From Ancylobacter crimeensis (GTDB taxonomy: Bacteria > Pseudomonadota > Alphaproteobacteria > Rhizobiales > Xanthobacteraceae): a stretch of DNA of 64,000 nucleotides. Of the stretch, positions 37,486 to 46,100 are shown piece after piece. The stretch covers positions 1 to 64,000 of the forward strand of contig NZ_JALKCH010000010.1 in assembly GCF_023016805.1 (NCBI RefSeq), read 5' to 3'. Every line of letters begins with the position of its first letter. The first letter of the stretch is position 1. The notes under the pieces were generated by a model. That model was not told where the DNA came from. It ran no database searches and was given only the letters and a program-made list of their open reading frames with translations. A program made the translations under genes and the position numbers.

Positions 37486-38807
37486 CAATAAAGGTCCCGA
37501 TAGAGCGCGCAGACGTCCTCCGGGCTTTTCCCGGCGAGGATGGCGAGCTCTTGCCGGCGCACGGCCGCATAGGTCTCGACGAAGAGCGGGTGGAACCAGC
37601 TTCGAACCGTTTCATCCGCCTCGAAGACGGCGAGCGCCTCCTCCAGAGAGCCGGGCAGGCGGGCGAGGCCGAGCCGGGCGCGCTCGCTCTCCTCCAGCAG
37701 CGCCGGATCGCCGGAGAAGATGGGCGGCGGCGGCAGCTTCGCCTTCAGCCCCTCCAGTCCCGCGCGCACCAGTGCGGCGAGGGCGAGATACGGGTTGGCG
37801 GTGGCATCGGCCGCCCGGTATTCGACATTGAACTGCCGGGCAGGATCCTTGCCCGCGAGCCGCACCAGCGGACAGATGCGCAGGCTCGCCTCGCGGTCGC
37901 GATCGCCGAGCCAGGTCCAGGCGGCGCTCCAGCCATGGGGCTGCAGCCGGTAATAGGAGGGCAGGCTTGCCGCGGTGAGCACGGTGATCGCCCGCATGTG
38001 CCGCAGGATTCCGGCGAGGAAGGAGGCATTGATCGCCGAAAGACCGCCGGGCGCGGAGGGATCGTAGCCGACGGGCGCACCGGTATCGTCCACCAGCGAG
38101 ACATGGATGTGCACGCCGTTGCCGACCCCGGTCGGGCTGGTCTTGGGGGCGAAGCTGGCGTGCCAGCCGCGATTGGCGATGATCTCGCGCACGATCTCGC
38201 GGATCGCGACCGCCCGGTCGGCCGCGGCGAGCGCGTGGGTGGGCGCGTGGGTGACCTCGTACTGATCGGCGCCATATTCGGCGAGGACCATTTCCGGCTC
38301 GACGCCCGCCTCGGTCAGCGCCGCGAGGATCTGCCCGCCGAGCGGATCGGCCCGGCGCAGCGCGGCCGGCGAGAAGGCGTGGGCGGGCGGCAGGCCGGCG
38401 CCGACGATCTGGAACTCCTGCTCGAAGGTGGCGAGCAGCCGCAGGCCGGTCGCGGCTTCGAGGGCGGCGAGCGCATCGGCGAGGATGGTGCGCGAGCAGC
38501 AGCACCAGGGCGCGCCGTCGAGTTCGACGAGAGTGCCCATCGCAAGGCCGAGCGGGGTCGGCGCGCCGGTCGCGGCGGTGCGGTAGACGGCGTCGAGATC
38601 GGGCCGGATGCGCAGATCGCCGGCCGAGCCGAAGGGGTTGGGATCGGCGATGATGTTGAAGGGCGTCAGCGCCACATTGGCCGGCACCCAGCCGACGCCG
38701 GCGGCGGCATAGCTGCCGAGCCGCTTGTGCGGTACCGGGCGGCCGCGGGTGATGGCGGCGAAATCGGTGGTGACGATGGAGGTGAGCTCGATCGGGGCGT
38801 GGCTCAT
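37485..38807 (-). CDS. Glutamine synthetase family ligase (type III/PuuA-like)
   Basis: A 440-residue member of the glutamine synthetase superfamily. Catalytic-domain motifs are visible: F-E-Q-E-F-Q (Glu metal ligands, about residue 137), A-E-Y-G-A-D-Q-Y-E-V (about 187), G-N-G-V-H-I-H-V-S-L (about 243-252) and E-Y-R-A-A-D-A-T-A-N-P-Y-L. It lacks the P-F-D-P-relatedness of a housekeeping GlnA and the adenylylation loop tyrosine is not recognisable. Relatives ligate glutamate to amines such as putrescine. Context with an N-formylglutamate amidohydrolase and a cysteine hydrolase suggests catabolism through gamma-glutamylated or N-acyl intermediates; the substrate is inferred only. Confidence 0.8.
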   Translation of the reverse strand: MSHAPIELTSIVTTDFAAITRGRPVPHKRLGSYAAAGVGWVPANVALTPFNIIADPNPFGSAGDLRIRPDLDAVYRTAATGAPTPLGLAMGTLVELDGAPWCCCSRTILADALAALEAATGLRLLATFEQEFQIVGAGLPPAHAFSPAALRRADPLGGQILAALTEAGVEPEMVLAEYGADQYEVTHAPTHALAAADRAVAIREIVREIIANRGWHASFAPKTSPTGVGNGVHIHVSLVDDTGAPVGYDPSAPGGLSAINASFLAGILRHMRAITVLTAASLPSYYRLQPHGWSAAWTWLGDRDREASLRICPLVRLAGKDPARQFNVEYRAADATANPYLALAALVRAGLEGLKAKLPPPPIFSGDPALLEESERARLGLARLPGSLEEALAVFEADETVRSWFHPLFVETYAAVRRQELAILAGKSPEDVCALYRDLY

Positions 38808-39448
38808 CGCGCGTCGCCGATCGCTGCGATGCGGGCAACGGTGCTCGCGGTGTCGGCGAGGTGGCAATAGCCGCCGAACGCGCGGAACGCGGTGTCCTGC
38901 CGCTCGGGCGTGATGGTCGCGCAGGCATCGGTGACGCAGGTGACGAGGAAGCCGCGATCGGCACCGTCGCGCACCGCCATGTCGACGCACTGGTCGGTCA
39001 GCACCCCGCACACGATGAGCGAGCGGACGCCGAGATTGCGCAGCAGATAATCGAGATTGGTGGAGTTGAAGACCCCGGAGGAGGTTTTCGGCAGCAGGAT
39101 CTCGTCCCCTTTCGGCCCGAGATTGTCCGGCGGCAACCCTTCCGGCAGGTCGGGCGGCACATGGATGGGTGTGAGCTTGTGGTCGAGCGAGCGGTCGCGG
39201 CCGTCCTTCGTCAGCGACTGGATGATGGTGTGCAGCACCTCCACCCCATTTGCCCGCGCCGCCGCCAGCAGGCGCTCGGTGTTCGGGATCGTCGTCTCGC
39301 GCAGGGTGCGATGGAAATAATGGTCCGGCCCACGCTCCGGGTGGTGCGGATCGAGGCCCGGCTCGATCCAGATGCGCTGGAGATCGACCAGCAGCAGCGC
39401 GGTCTCGCCAGCCCGGAAGGGCTGGTCGCGGCGGACGGTGTCGGACAT
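38804..39448 (-). CDS. Isochorismatase-like cysteine hydrolase
   Basis: A 214-residue cysteine hydrolase of the isochorismatase superfamily. The triad fits Asp in A-L-L-L-V-D-L-Q (about residue 21), Lys in L-P-K-T-S-S-G-V-F (about 118) and Cys in V-C-G-V-L-T-D-Q-C-V (about 147-151). Members hydrolyse amides such as nicotinamide, N-carbamoyl compounds or biuret. It is the promoter-proximal gene of the operon and overlaps the next gene by four bases (ATGA). ATG at 39448 is preferred to an upstream start that adds 15 residues. A LysR gene diverges from it 165 bases away. Confidence 0.82.
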   Translation of the reverse strand: MSDTVRRDQPFRAGETALLLVDLQRIWIEPGLDPHHPERGPDHYFHRTLRETTIPNTERLLAAARANGVEVLHTIIQSLTKDGRDRSLDHKLTPIHVPPDLPEGLPPDNLGPKGDEILLPKTSSGVFNSTNLDYLLRNLGVRSLIVCGVLTDQCVDMAVRDGADRGFLVTCVTDACATITPERQDTAFRAFGGYCHLADTASTVARIAAIGDAR

Positions 39449-39562
39449 GGTTCGGGAACCTGCATTGACGGAACGGAGCGGCGAAACGGGCACTCGTCCA
39501 AATCACCTGACGCAGAAGAAGGAGTATTATGCCGGCGCCCGTCAACAGCAAGGCGCATTGAC

Positions 39563-39579
39563 GCGGCGCTTTGCGCCGC
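39563..39579. promoter_or_regulatory. Inverted repeat in the divergent LysR spacer
   Basis: GCGGCG, CTTTG, CGCCGC forms a 6-bp inverted repeat 34 bases before the LysR start and about 115 bases before the cysteine hydrolase start. LysR regulators typically bind such sites in divergent spacers. The palindrome is short, so this is a candidate operator only. Confidence 0.35.
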
Positions 39580-39613
39580 CCTAGCGTGCGCGGGTGGCGG
39601 TCAGGGGGTGAGG

Positions 39614-40597
39614 GTGGATATACGGGTCTATTCGAGCTTTCTCGTCACCGCCGAGATGTTGAACGTCACGGCGGCGGCGCGCCGGCTCAACCTCACCCAG
39701 TCGGCGCTCTCGCGCCAGCTCATGACGCTGGAGGCGAGCCTCGGGGTCAAGCTGTTCGAGAAGGCCGGCCGCACCATCCGCCTCACCGCCGAGGGCGAGA
39801 CGCTGGCGGGGAAGGTTCAGCACATCATCTCCGCCGAACGCGATCTGCGCAGCACCGCCAGCGGGCTGAGCCGCGGCGAGGCCGGGCTGCTGCGGATCGG
39901 CGCGTGCTCGCAACTGATCGAGCGCTATTTTCCCGCCTTCCTCCGCGGCTGGCGCGAGGCCAATCCCGGCGTCGACATCCGTGTGGAGGATGGCGGAGGA
40001 GCCGAACTCGCCGAGAAGCTGAAAGGCGGACAGGTCCATTGCACGGTGAGCGCGGCGCCTTCGCACCCCATCGAGGCGTTCGAGATGCGCCGCATCGGCA
40101 GTCTCGGCTTTCTCGCCGTGGGTACAGCGGCGTTTCTGGGCGCTCCGCGACCGATCGAGGCGGCGGATCTCGTGGACAAGCCGCTGATGCTTCTCAACGG
40201 CAAGCACGCCTCGCGCGAAATGTTCGACGCAGTGATGCGGGTGAGCGGGGCCCGGCCGGAGGTGATCGCCGAGAGCCATTCGCCCCACACCCTGTTCGCC
40301 CTGGCAGAGGGCGGGAACGGCATCGCGGTGGTGCCCTCCTCGGTGCGGATCGCCGCGGGCGCGCTGGTGCGGCGGCCGATCACCCTCAAGGGCGAGACCA
40401 TCACCTTCGACATCTGCGCGATGTGGAACGCGCATCTGCCGCCGCCGGCCTATGCCCAGCGCTTCATCGAGGATCTCGCCGCCCATATCGCGGCCGAGGA
40501 GCAGCAGGAGGTGCTGACCCTCTCCAGCTTCCGGCGCGGCCTTCACGCCGTCCAGAGTGACGATCCATTCCGATCCCGCATGGGTCGCGGCGAATAG
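39614..40597 (+). CDS. LysR-family transcriptional regulator
   Basis: A 327-residue LysR protein with the N-terminal winged helix-turn-helix (residues 1-60; L-N-V-T-A-A-A-R-R-L-N-L-T-Q-S-A-L-S-R-Q-L) and a substrate-binding effector domain (about 90-290; L-L-R-I-G-A-C-S-Q-L, A-V-V-P-S-S-V). It is divergent from the cysteine hydrolase operon, the usual arrangement for the target of a LysR activator, and also lies 87 bases before the ABC transporter genes in the same direction. GTG at 39614 follows AGGGGGTGAGG; another GTG six bases upstream is equally possible. It could control one or both neighbouring operons. Confidence 0.9.
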   Translation: MDIRVYSSFLVTAEMLNVTAAARRLNLTQSALSRQLMTLEASLGVKLFEKAGRTIRLTAEGETLAGKVQHIISAERDLRSTASGLSRGEAGLLRIGACSQLIERYFPAFLRGWREANPGVDIRVEDGGGAELAEKLKGGQVHCTVSAAPSHPIEAFEMRRIGSLGFLAVGTAAFLGAPRPIEAADLVDKPLMLLNGKHASREMFDAVMRVSGARPEVIAESHSPHTLFALAEGGNGIAVVPSSVRIAAGALVRRPITLKGETITFDICAMWNAHLPPPAYAQRFIEDLAAHIAAEEQQEVLTLSSFRRGLHAVQSDDPFRSRMGRGE

Positions 40598-40684
40598 AAT
40601 TCATTGGACGTATCGTTTCGGCTGTCCTTAGCTGCCCTCCGGGCATGTCGTTGCCGGCATGGCATTGGGGGAACTGGGGATCAG

Positions 40685-41674
40685 ATGGTGGCGAAAGGCA
40701 GGTTGTTCGGGCCCGGCGCGTTCAACCAGGAGCGGATCGTGCTTGCCACCGCGATCGCCATCTTCGCGGTCGCCTCCTTCGCCCTGCCGGGTTTCTTCAC
40801 GGCGGAAAACATCGTCACCATCGTGCGTTCGGTCTCGGTGCTCGGCATCCTGTCGCTCGGCATGGCGGTGGTGATCATCGGTCGCGGCATCGACCTGTCG
40901 ATGGTCGCGATCATGGCGATGTCGGTAGCGGCCTATCTGCAACTCCTGGCCAACGGCATGAGCGACGGCGCCGCACTGGCGCTGGTGCTCGCCGGCGTCA
41001 TCGGCATCGGCCTGCTGAACGGCTTCCTCGTCGCCTATGCCGAGGTGCCGGCGTTGTTCGTGACGCTGGCCTCCGCCTCCTTCATCTTCGGCTATGTGCG
41101 CTCGCAGGTGATCGGGGCGGATGCGGTGCCGGTGCCGCGCGCCCATTGGGTCGCCTCGCTGGGCTCGGTGCAGTTCCTCGACATACCCATCGAGGTCTTC
41201 ATCTTCGCCGCGCTCGCGCTGGCGATGTTCCTGTTCCTGCGCTTCACCAAATGGGGGCGCTTCGTCTATTACGCCGGCGACAACCCGGTTGCCGCCCGGA
41301 ATGCCGGCATGCCGGCGCGGCCCATGCTGGTGTTGCGCTATGTGATCTCGGCGATGTTCGCCTTCATTGCCGGCATACTGACGGCGGCCAGCCTGCATTC
41401 GATGAACACCCGCGTCGTCAACTCGACGCTGCTCTACGACATCGTGCTGGTGGCGGTGATCGGCGGCATCGGCCTGTCGGGGGGCAAGGGCGGGGTGCGC
41501 AACGTGCTGATCGGCGCGGCGCTGACCGGCGTGCTGCTGAATGCCATGACCATCATCGACATTCCGCTGATCTATCAGAATCTCATCAAGTCGACGATCC
41601 TGCTGGCCGCCATCATCTTCGACGGGCTCATCAACCCGCGCGACGAGCAGACGGCGCAGCAGGGCGACATCTGA
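40685..41674 (+). CDS. CUT2-type sugar ABC transporter permease (first permease)
   Basis: A 329-residue RbsC-like membrane protein (branched-chain/ribose permease family, BPD_transp_2) with eight to ten hydrophobic helices. The family motifs G-M-A-V-V-I-I-G-R-G-I-D-L-S (about residues 59-72) and G-D-N-P-V-A-A-R-N-A-G-M (about 199-210), the cytoplasmic loop that contacts the ATPase, are present, as is G-G-I-G-L-S-G-G-K-G-G. It would form part of a heterodimeric channel with the fused permease encoded by the gene at 42936. ATG at 40685 is chosen because upstream in-frame sequence is Cys/Arg-rich and not family-like. Confidence 0.9.
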   Translation: MVAKGRLFGPGAFNQERIVLATAIAIFAVASFALPGFFTAENIVTIVRSVSVLGILSLGMAVVIIGRGIDLSMVAIMAMSVAAYLQLLANGMSDGAALALVLAGVIGIGLLNGFLVAYAEVPALFVTLASASFIFGYVRSQVIGADAVPVPRAHWVASLGSVQFLDIPIEVFIFAALALAMFLFLRFTKWGRFVYYAGDNPVAARNAGMPARPMLVLRYVISAMFAFIAGILTAASLHSMNTRVVNSTLLYDIVLVAVIGGIGLSGGKGGVRNVLIGAALTGVLLNAMTIIDIPLIYQNLIKSTILLAAIIFDGLINPRDEQTAQQGDI

Positions 41675-41757
41675 CGCCGCCGGGCTCCGGGGGAGGGGCC
41701 CACGGTGACGGGACGACACGCGAAACACGAGACAGGGCTAGCTAGGGGATCGCAACG

Positions 41758-42783
41758 ATGAAGAAGTTTCTGTCCATCCTCGCCGCTGGGGCGGCGATCA
41801 TGGCTGGCGCCTATAGTGCGCCGGCGCTGGCGGCCGACGATCCGAGCCCGGCGGTCTATGCCTCCGCGCTCAAGGGCAAGCGGGTGATGCTGGTGCCGAT
41901 GGCGATGGGCTTCGACCTCGCCCAGGGCTGGGCGGCGATCCTCAAGCGCGAGATCGACGCGTTCGGGGGCACCTTCGAGACCCGCGACCCGAACTGGAGC
42001 GTGGAAGCCGGCGCGCAGGCGATCACCGAGGCGATCTCGTCCGACAACAAGCCGGACGTGCTGATCGTGATGTCGCCGGACCTCAACTCCTACGCCAAGC
42101 TGATGAAGAAGGCGCAGTCGCAGGGGATCTATGTGATCCTCATCGACAACCCCGCCAACTTCAAGGCCGATGCCTATGTCGGCAGCGACTGGACCGAGCT
42201 CGGCCGGCTCGAGGCCAAGGCGGTGATCGCTGGCTGCAAGGCGGCTTCGCCGAAGAAGATCGGCCTCGTGCAGGGCGATCAGGTGAACGCCACCAGCCTT
42301 TACCAGTATGCCGGCATCATGGAGGTGCTGGGCAAGGAGAAGGACGTCGAGGTCGTCGCCAAGCCGGATTCCAACTGGGACGCCACCACCTCGCGCAACG
42401 TGACCGCGACCATGCTGCAGCAGCACCCGGACATTTGCGGCATCATCGACTTCTGGGACGGCGACGCCAGCGGCGCGGCGGCGGCGATCCGCGATGCCGG
42501 GCTCCAGGACAAGGTGTTCCTCGTCACCACCGGCGGCGGCGAGAAGAAGGCCGATTGCGACAAGATCGCCGACGGCACCTATGGCGCCGTGGTCACCACC
42601 GAGCTGGCTCAGGAGAGCCACAACATGGTGACCATGATCAAATACCTGCTGCAGAGCGGCCAGCCGCCCGGAACCGCCTCGCCCTTCATCTACACGCTCA
42701 TGAAGCCGACGACGAAGGAGAACATGCGGGCCGATAGCTGCTGGGATCTCGATGCGCTGAAGGCGGAAGCCGGCATCAAGTAA
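41758..42783 (+). CDS. Periplasmic sugar-type substrate-binding protein
   Basis: A 341-residue binding protein of the Peripla_BP_4 (ribose/galactose-binding-like) type. A clear signal peptide ends at A-L-A-A-D (cleavage near residue 25). The two-lobe pattern shows V-M-L-V-P-M-A-M-G-F-D (about 40), A-I-S-S-D-N-K-P-D-V-L-I-V, V-G-S-D-W-T-E-L-G-R (about 141) and I-G-L-V-Q-G-D. Three cysteines (about residues 161, 227, 261) and a C-terminal Cys may form disulfides. It should deliver its ligand to the two permeases next to it. The ligand cannot be told from sequence; the neighbouring enzymes do not define a known sugar pathway. Confidence 0.88.
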   Translation: MKKFLSILAAGAAIMAGAYSAPALAADDPSPAVYASALKGKRVMLVPMAMGFDLAQGWAAILKREIDAFGGTFETRDPNWSVEAGAQAITEAISSDNKPDVLIVMSPDLNSYAKLMKKAQSQGIYVILIDNPANFKADAYVGSDWTELGRLEAKAVIAGCKAASPKKIGLVQGDQVNATSLYQYAGIMEVLGKEKDVEVVAKPDSNWDATTSRNVTATMLQQHPDICGIIDFWDGDASGAAAAIRDAGLQDKVFLVTTGGGEKKADCDKIADGTYGAVVTTELAQESHNMVTMIKYLLQSGQPPGTASPFIYTLMKPTTKENMRADSCWDLDALKAEAGIK

Positions 42784-42904
42784 GCTTGGCGCCTTCCGGC
42801 CTGACGGCGGCGGCGTCCCGCCGCCGTCCGCCGCCGTCCCTTGCATCCCCGCTGCTGCGAACACCCGGCCGAACGGCCGGGCGTTTCGCGCGCCTGCTGT
42901 CACC

Positions 42905-42934
42905 GAGCCCGAACCCGCCGAGCCCGAACCCGCC
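42905..42934. repeat. Tandem 15-bp repeat before the fused permease gene
   Basis: GAGCCCGAACCCGCC occurs twice head to tail directly upstream of the ATG at 42936, where a Shine-Dalgarno sequence would be expected; none is visible. The translation start of the fusion gene is therefore less certain than its reading frame. The rest of the 152-base spacer is featureless. Confidence 0.7.
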
Positions 42935-42935
42935 G

Positions 42936-45059
42936 ATGAGCTTTCGCGAACGCCTGCAGTCCTGGCGCTACAATCTCGTTCCCGATCACCTGATCGGCGA
43001 GATCCTGTCCAAGCGCTGGACCGACAACGCCATTCCCTTCCTGGCGCTGATCCTGGTGGTCGCCGGCTTCGGCTCGGTGATACCGGGCTTCTTCAAGCCG
43101 GCCTCGCTGCAGGATTCCACCCGCCAGCTCGGCGAGTTCTCGATCGTGGTCACCGGGCTCACCGTGGTCATGCTCGGCGGCGGCATCGATCTCTCGGTCG
43201 GCTCCATCTTCGCGCTCGCCACCTTCTCCTCGGTCGCGGCCTTCTTCATCTTCGACCTGCCGGTCTGGGTGGCCTTTCTCGCCGCGCTGGCGACGGGCTG
43301 CGTGTTCGGCGCGATCAACGGCTATCTGGTCGGCTTCCTGCGGCTGCGCGCCTTCCTGACCACGCTGGTCACCTTCATCATCGGCCGCGCGATCTTCGAC
43401 ATCCTGATCGTGAATTACGGGGCGGCGGTGCAGACCTCGACCGCCTCCTCCGACACCTGGGACTTCATCGGCGACGGCACGCTGGGCGGGCTCTCCATCC
43501 CCGTCATCGGCGCGGCGGTGATCGCGATCTTCACCCACATCGCGCTGACCCGCTCGCGCATCGGCTGGCACATCCTCGCGGTGGGCGGCTCGCGCCGCTC
43601 GGCCCACAATGCCGGCATCAAGGTGAAGCGCACCATCTTCCTCACCTATGTGTTCTCGGGGCTCTGCGCGTCCACCGCCGGTTTCCTCATCGCCTGCCGG
43701 CTGTCCGGCGCGGGGCCGGGCACCGGGCTCAACATGGAGATTCTCGCCCTCACGGCGGCCGTGGTCGGCGGCAATTCGCTGGGCGGAGGGCGCGGCTCGG
43801 TCGCCAAGGGGCTGATGGGCGCGGTCATCGTGCTGGTGATGAACAACGGGCTGATCCGGCTCGGCTACGGCACCGGCACCAACCAGATGGTCATCGGCAT
43901 CATGCTGGCCATCGCGGTGACGATCGACATCCGCTGGCTGAAGAACCGGCACAAGGTGCTGAACGAGGTCTATGTCGCGCCGATCTATCTGAAGATGGGC
44001 GCGGCGCAGTCGGCCCTGCCGGGGTCGGGCACGCCTTTCGCACTCAACAACGCGATCTCGCAGACGGACTATATCGGCCTCGGCGCGCTCGAAGGTCCAG
44101 AGGACGTCATCCTCGACCGCGACGACCATCTCTATTGCGGCACGCGGCACGGCGAGATCGTGCGCTTCTTCGCGCCCGATTATCGCCGCTCGGAGGTGTT
44201 CGCCCATGTCGGCGGCTTTCCGCTCGGCCTCGCCTTCGATCGCGACGGGAACCTCCTGAGCTGCGTCGGGGCGATGGGGCTCTATTCGATCACCCCCGAC
44301 CGGGTGGTAACGCGGCTCTCCGCCGAAACGCGCCGCTCGCTGACCTCGGTGCAGGACGACGCCCGGCTGCGCGACCCGAACGACCTCGACATCGCCCCCG
44401 ACGGAAAAGTCTATTTCACCGATTCCACCAAGCGGTTCGATGCCCATGACTGGGCGCTCGATTCCATCGAGAACCGCGCCACCGGCCGCCTGCTGGTCTA
44501 CGATCCGAAGACCGGCGCCACCCGCACTTTGCTCGACGGCTATCATTACCTCAACGGCGTCTGCATGGCCCATGACGGGCGCAGCCTGTTCGTCGCCGAG
44601 AGCTGGGCCTGCCGCGTGCACCGCTACTGGCTGGAAGGCCCGAAGGCCGGTACCGCGGAATGCGTGATCCGCGACATGCCGGGCTACCCCGACAACATCA
44701 ACCGCGCCTCCGACGGCACCTACTGGATGGCGTGGCTCGGCATGCGCACGCCGAGTTTCGACCTGTCGCTGCGCCATCCCGGCTTCCGCAAGCGCATGAC
44801 ACGCCGCCTGCCGCAGGACGACTGGCTGTTCCCCAACATCAATACCGGCGGCGTGGTGAAGTTCGACGAGAGCGGGCGCGTCCTCGGCACGCTGGGCGAC
44901 CTCTCCGGCCGCTCGCACCCGATGGTAACCTCGATGCGTGAGCACAAGGGCTGGCTGTTCATCGGCGGCATCCTCAACAACCGCATCGGCCGGCTCAAGC
45001 TGGACGGGGCCGATCCCCGCTGGACCGGGCCGACCTCCTATTGGGGGGAGCGGGCATGA
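42936..45059 (+). CDS. Fusion of CUT2 permease and strictosidine-synthase-like beta-propeller
   Basis: A 707-residue protein in one uninterrupted frame. Residues about 1-345 are an RbsC-like permease (V-T-G-L-T-V-V-M-L-G-G-G-I-D-L-S-V-G-S, about 70-88; A-V-G-G-S-R-R-S-A-H-N-A-G-I for the ATPase contact). Residues about 365-705 are a soluble six-bladed propeller of the SMP-30/strictosidine-synthase-like class: G-P-E-D-V-I-L-D-R-D-D-H-L-Y-C-G, D-P-N-D-L-D-I-A-P-D-G, Y-L-N-G-V-C, and M-P-G-Y-P-D-N-I-N. Such domains are metal-dependent lactonases or esterases. Permease C-termini in this family are usually cytoplasmic, so the enzyme domain would act on newly imported ligand. Start codon uncertain. 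Its stop overlaps the next gene by four bases. Confidence 0.85.
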   Translation: MSFRERLQSWRYNLVPDHLIGEILSKRWTDNAIPFLALILVVAGFGSVIPGFFKPASLQDSTRQLGEFSIVVTGLTVVMLGGGIDLSVGSIFALATFSSVAAFFIFDLPVWVAFLAALATGCVFGAINGYLVGFLRLRAFLTTLVTFIIGRAIFDILIVNYGAAVQTSTASSDTWDFIGDGTLGGLSIPVIGAAVIAIFTHIALTRSRIGWHILAVGGSRRSAHNAGIKVKRTIFLTYVFSGLCASTAGFLIACRLSGAGPGTGLNMEILALTAAVVGGNSLGGGRGSVAKGLMGAVIVLVMNNGLIRLGYGTGTNQMVIGIMLAIAVTIDIRWLKNRHKVLNEVYVAPIYLKMGAAQSALPGSGTPFALNNAISQTDYIGLGALEGPEDVILDRDDHLYCGTRHGEIVRFFAPDYRRSEVFAHVGGFPLGLAFDRDGNLLSCVGAMGLYSITPDRVVTRLSAETRRSLTSVQDDARLRDPNDLDIAPDGKVYFTDSTKRFDAHDWALDSIENRATGRLLVYDPKTGATRTLLDGYHYLNGVCMAHDGRSLFVAESWACRVHRYWLEGPKAGTAECVIRDMPGYPDNINRASDGTYWMAWLGMRTPSFDLSLRHPGFRKRMTRRLPQDDWLFPNINTGGVVKFDESGRVLGTLGDLSGRSHPMVTSMREHKGWLFIGGILNNRIGRLKLDGADPRWTGPTSYWGERA

Positions 45060-46087
45060 CCATTCTCGATCCGCTGCTCGACCTGTTCCGCGGCAAGGCC
45101 GTCACCGTGCCGCCGCTCGACGGCGCCTTCCGCCCCAACCGGCTGCTGGACGAGGCTTCGGCGCTCACGAGCATCTCCGAACCGACCGACCTCGCGGTGA
45201 AGGACGGGCGCACGCTCGTCGCTTCCGGCAATGCGGTCCACGCGCTGAAGGCCGATGGCAGCACGGAGGTTGTGGAGAGCTTCACGGCTCCGGTCACCGC
45301 GCTCGCGGTCTCGCCCACGGGCGCGCTCGCCGTGGCGCTCGACAGCGGCCGTCTGTTCGTGGACGGCACCGAGGTGAAGCTGCCGGACGGCATCAACTGC
45401 CTGATCGCTCTGTCCTATGCCGCCAACGGCATCCTGCTGATCGCGAACGGCTCATTCCTGCACCGCCCCACCGACTGGCGGCGCGACATGATGGAGAAGA
45501 ACGCGGCGGGCTCGGTCTGGGCGCTCCACCCGGATGGCACGACGCGCCGTCTCGCCGACGGGCTGGCGTGGCCGTCGGGCGTGCTGGCCGATGGCGCGGG
45601 GGTCGTCGTCGCCGAGGCGTGGCAGCGGCGTCTCGTCCGCATCGCGGACGGCCGGTCGCAGGTGCTGGTCTCCAACATGCCGGGCTATCCGGCCCGGATG
45701 TCGCGGGCGGGAGAAGGGGTGCTGCTCGCCGTCTTCGCGCCGGTCAACCGGCTCATCGAATTCGTGCTGCAGGAAGACGATTACCGGCGGGCGATGATGG
45801 CGGAGATCCCGCCGGACTACTGGATCGCCCCGGCCCTTGCCTCGGGAAATTCCTTCCTCGAACCGTTGCAGTGCGGCGGCATCAAGACCATGGGCATCCA
45901 CAAACCGTGGTCGCCGAGCCGGTCCTATGGCCTGCTGGTCAGGCTTGATCGCGGCTTCCAGCCGGTCGCGAGCTATCACAGCCGGGCGGATGGGCGTCGC
46001 CATGGCGTCGTCGCGGCGGTGACGGCCGGTGGAGCCATTCATGTGGCGTGCGCGGGCGGCGGGGAAATCCTCGCCCTCGACGCCTGA
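45056..46087 (+). CDS. Free-standing SMP-30/strictosidine-synthase-like protein
   Basis: A 343-residue propeller protein related to the C-terminal half of the preceding fusion protein: it also has D-L-A-V-K-D-G, A-W-P-S-G-V-L-A-D, A-E-A-W-Q-R-R-L-V-R-I and N-M-P-G-Y-P-A-R-M-S. In the fusion the last motif reads G-Y-P-D-N-I, so here the D-N pair that usually binds the metal is replaced by A-R, which may mean lost or altered catalysis. No signal peptide is seen, so it is probably cytoplasmic. It begins within the ATGA overlap with the fusion gene and ends 13 bases before the ATPase gene. Confidence 0.75.
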   Translation: MTILDPLLDLFRGKAVTVPPLDGAFRPNRLLDEASALTSISEPTDLAVKDGRTLVASGNAVHALKADGSTEVVESFTAPVTALAVSPTGALAVALDSGRLFVDGTEVKLPDGINCLIALSYAANGILLIANGSFLHRPTDWRRDMMEKNAAGSVWALHPDGTTRRLADGLAWPSGVLADGAGVVVAEAWQRRLVRIADGRSQVLVSNMPGYPARMSRAGEGVLLAVFAPVNRLIEFVLQEDDYRRAMMAEIPPDYWIAPALASGNSFLEPLQCGGIKTMGIHKPWSPSRSYGLLVRLDRGFQPVASYHSRADGRRHGVVAAVTAGGAIHVACAGGGEILALDA

Positions 46088-46100
46088 GCGGGAGCAGGAC

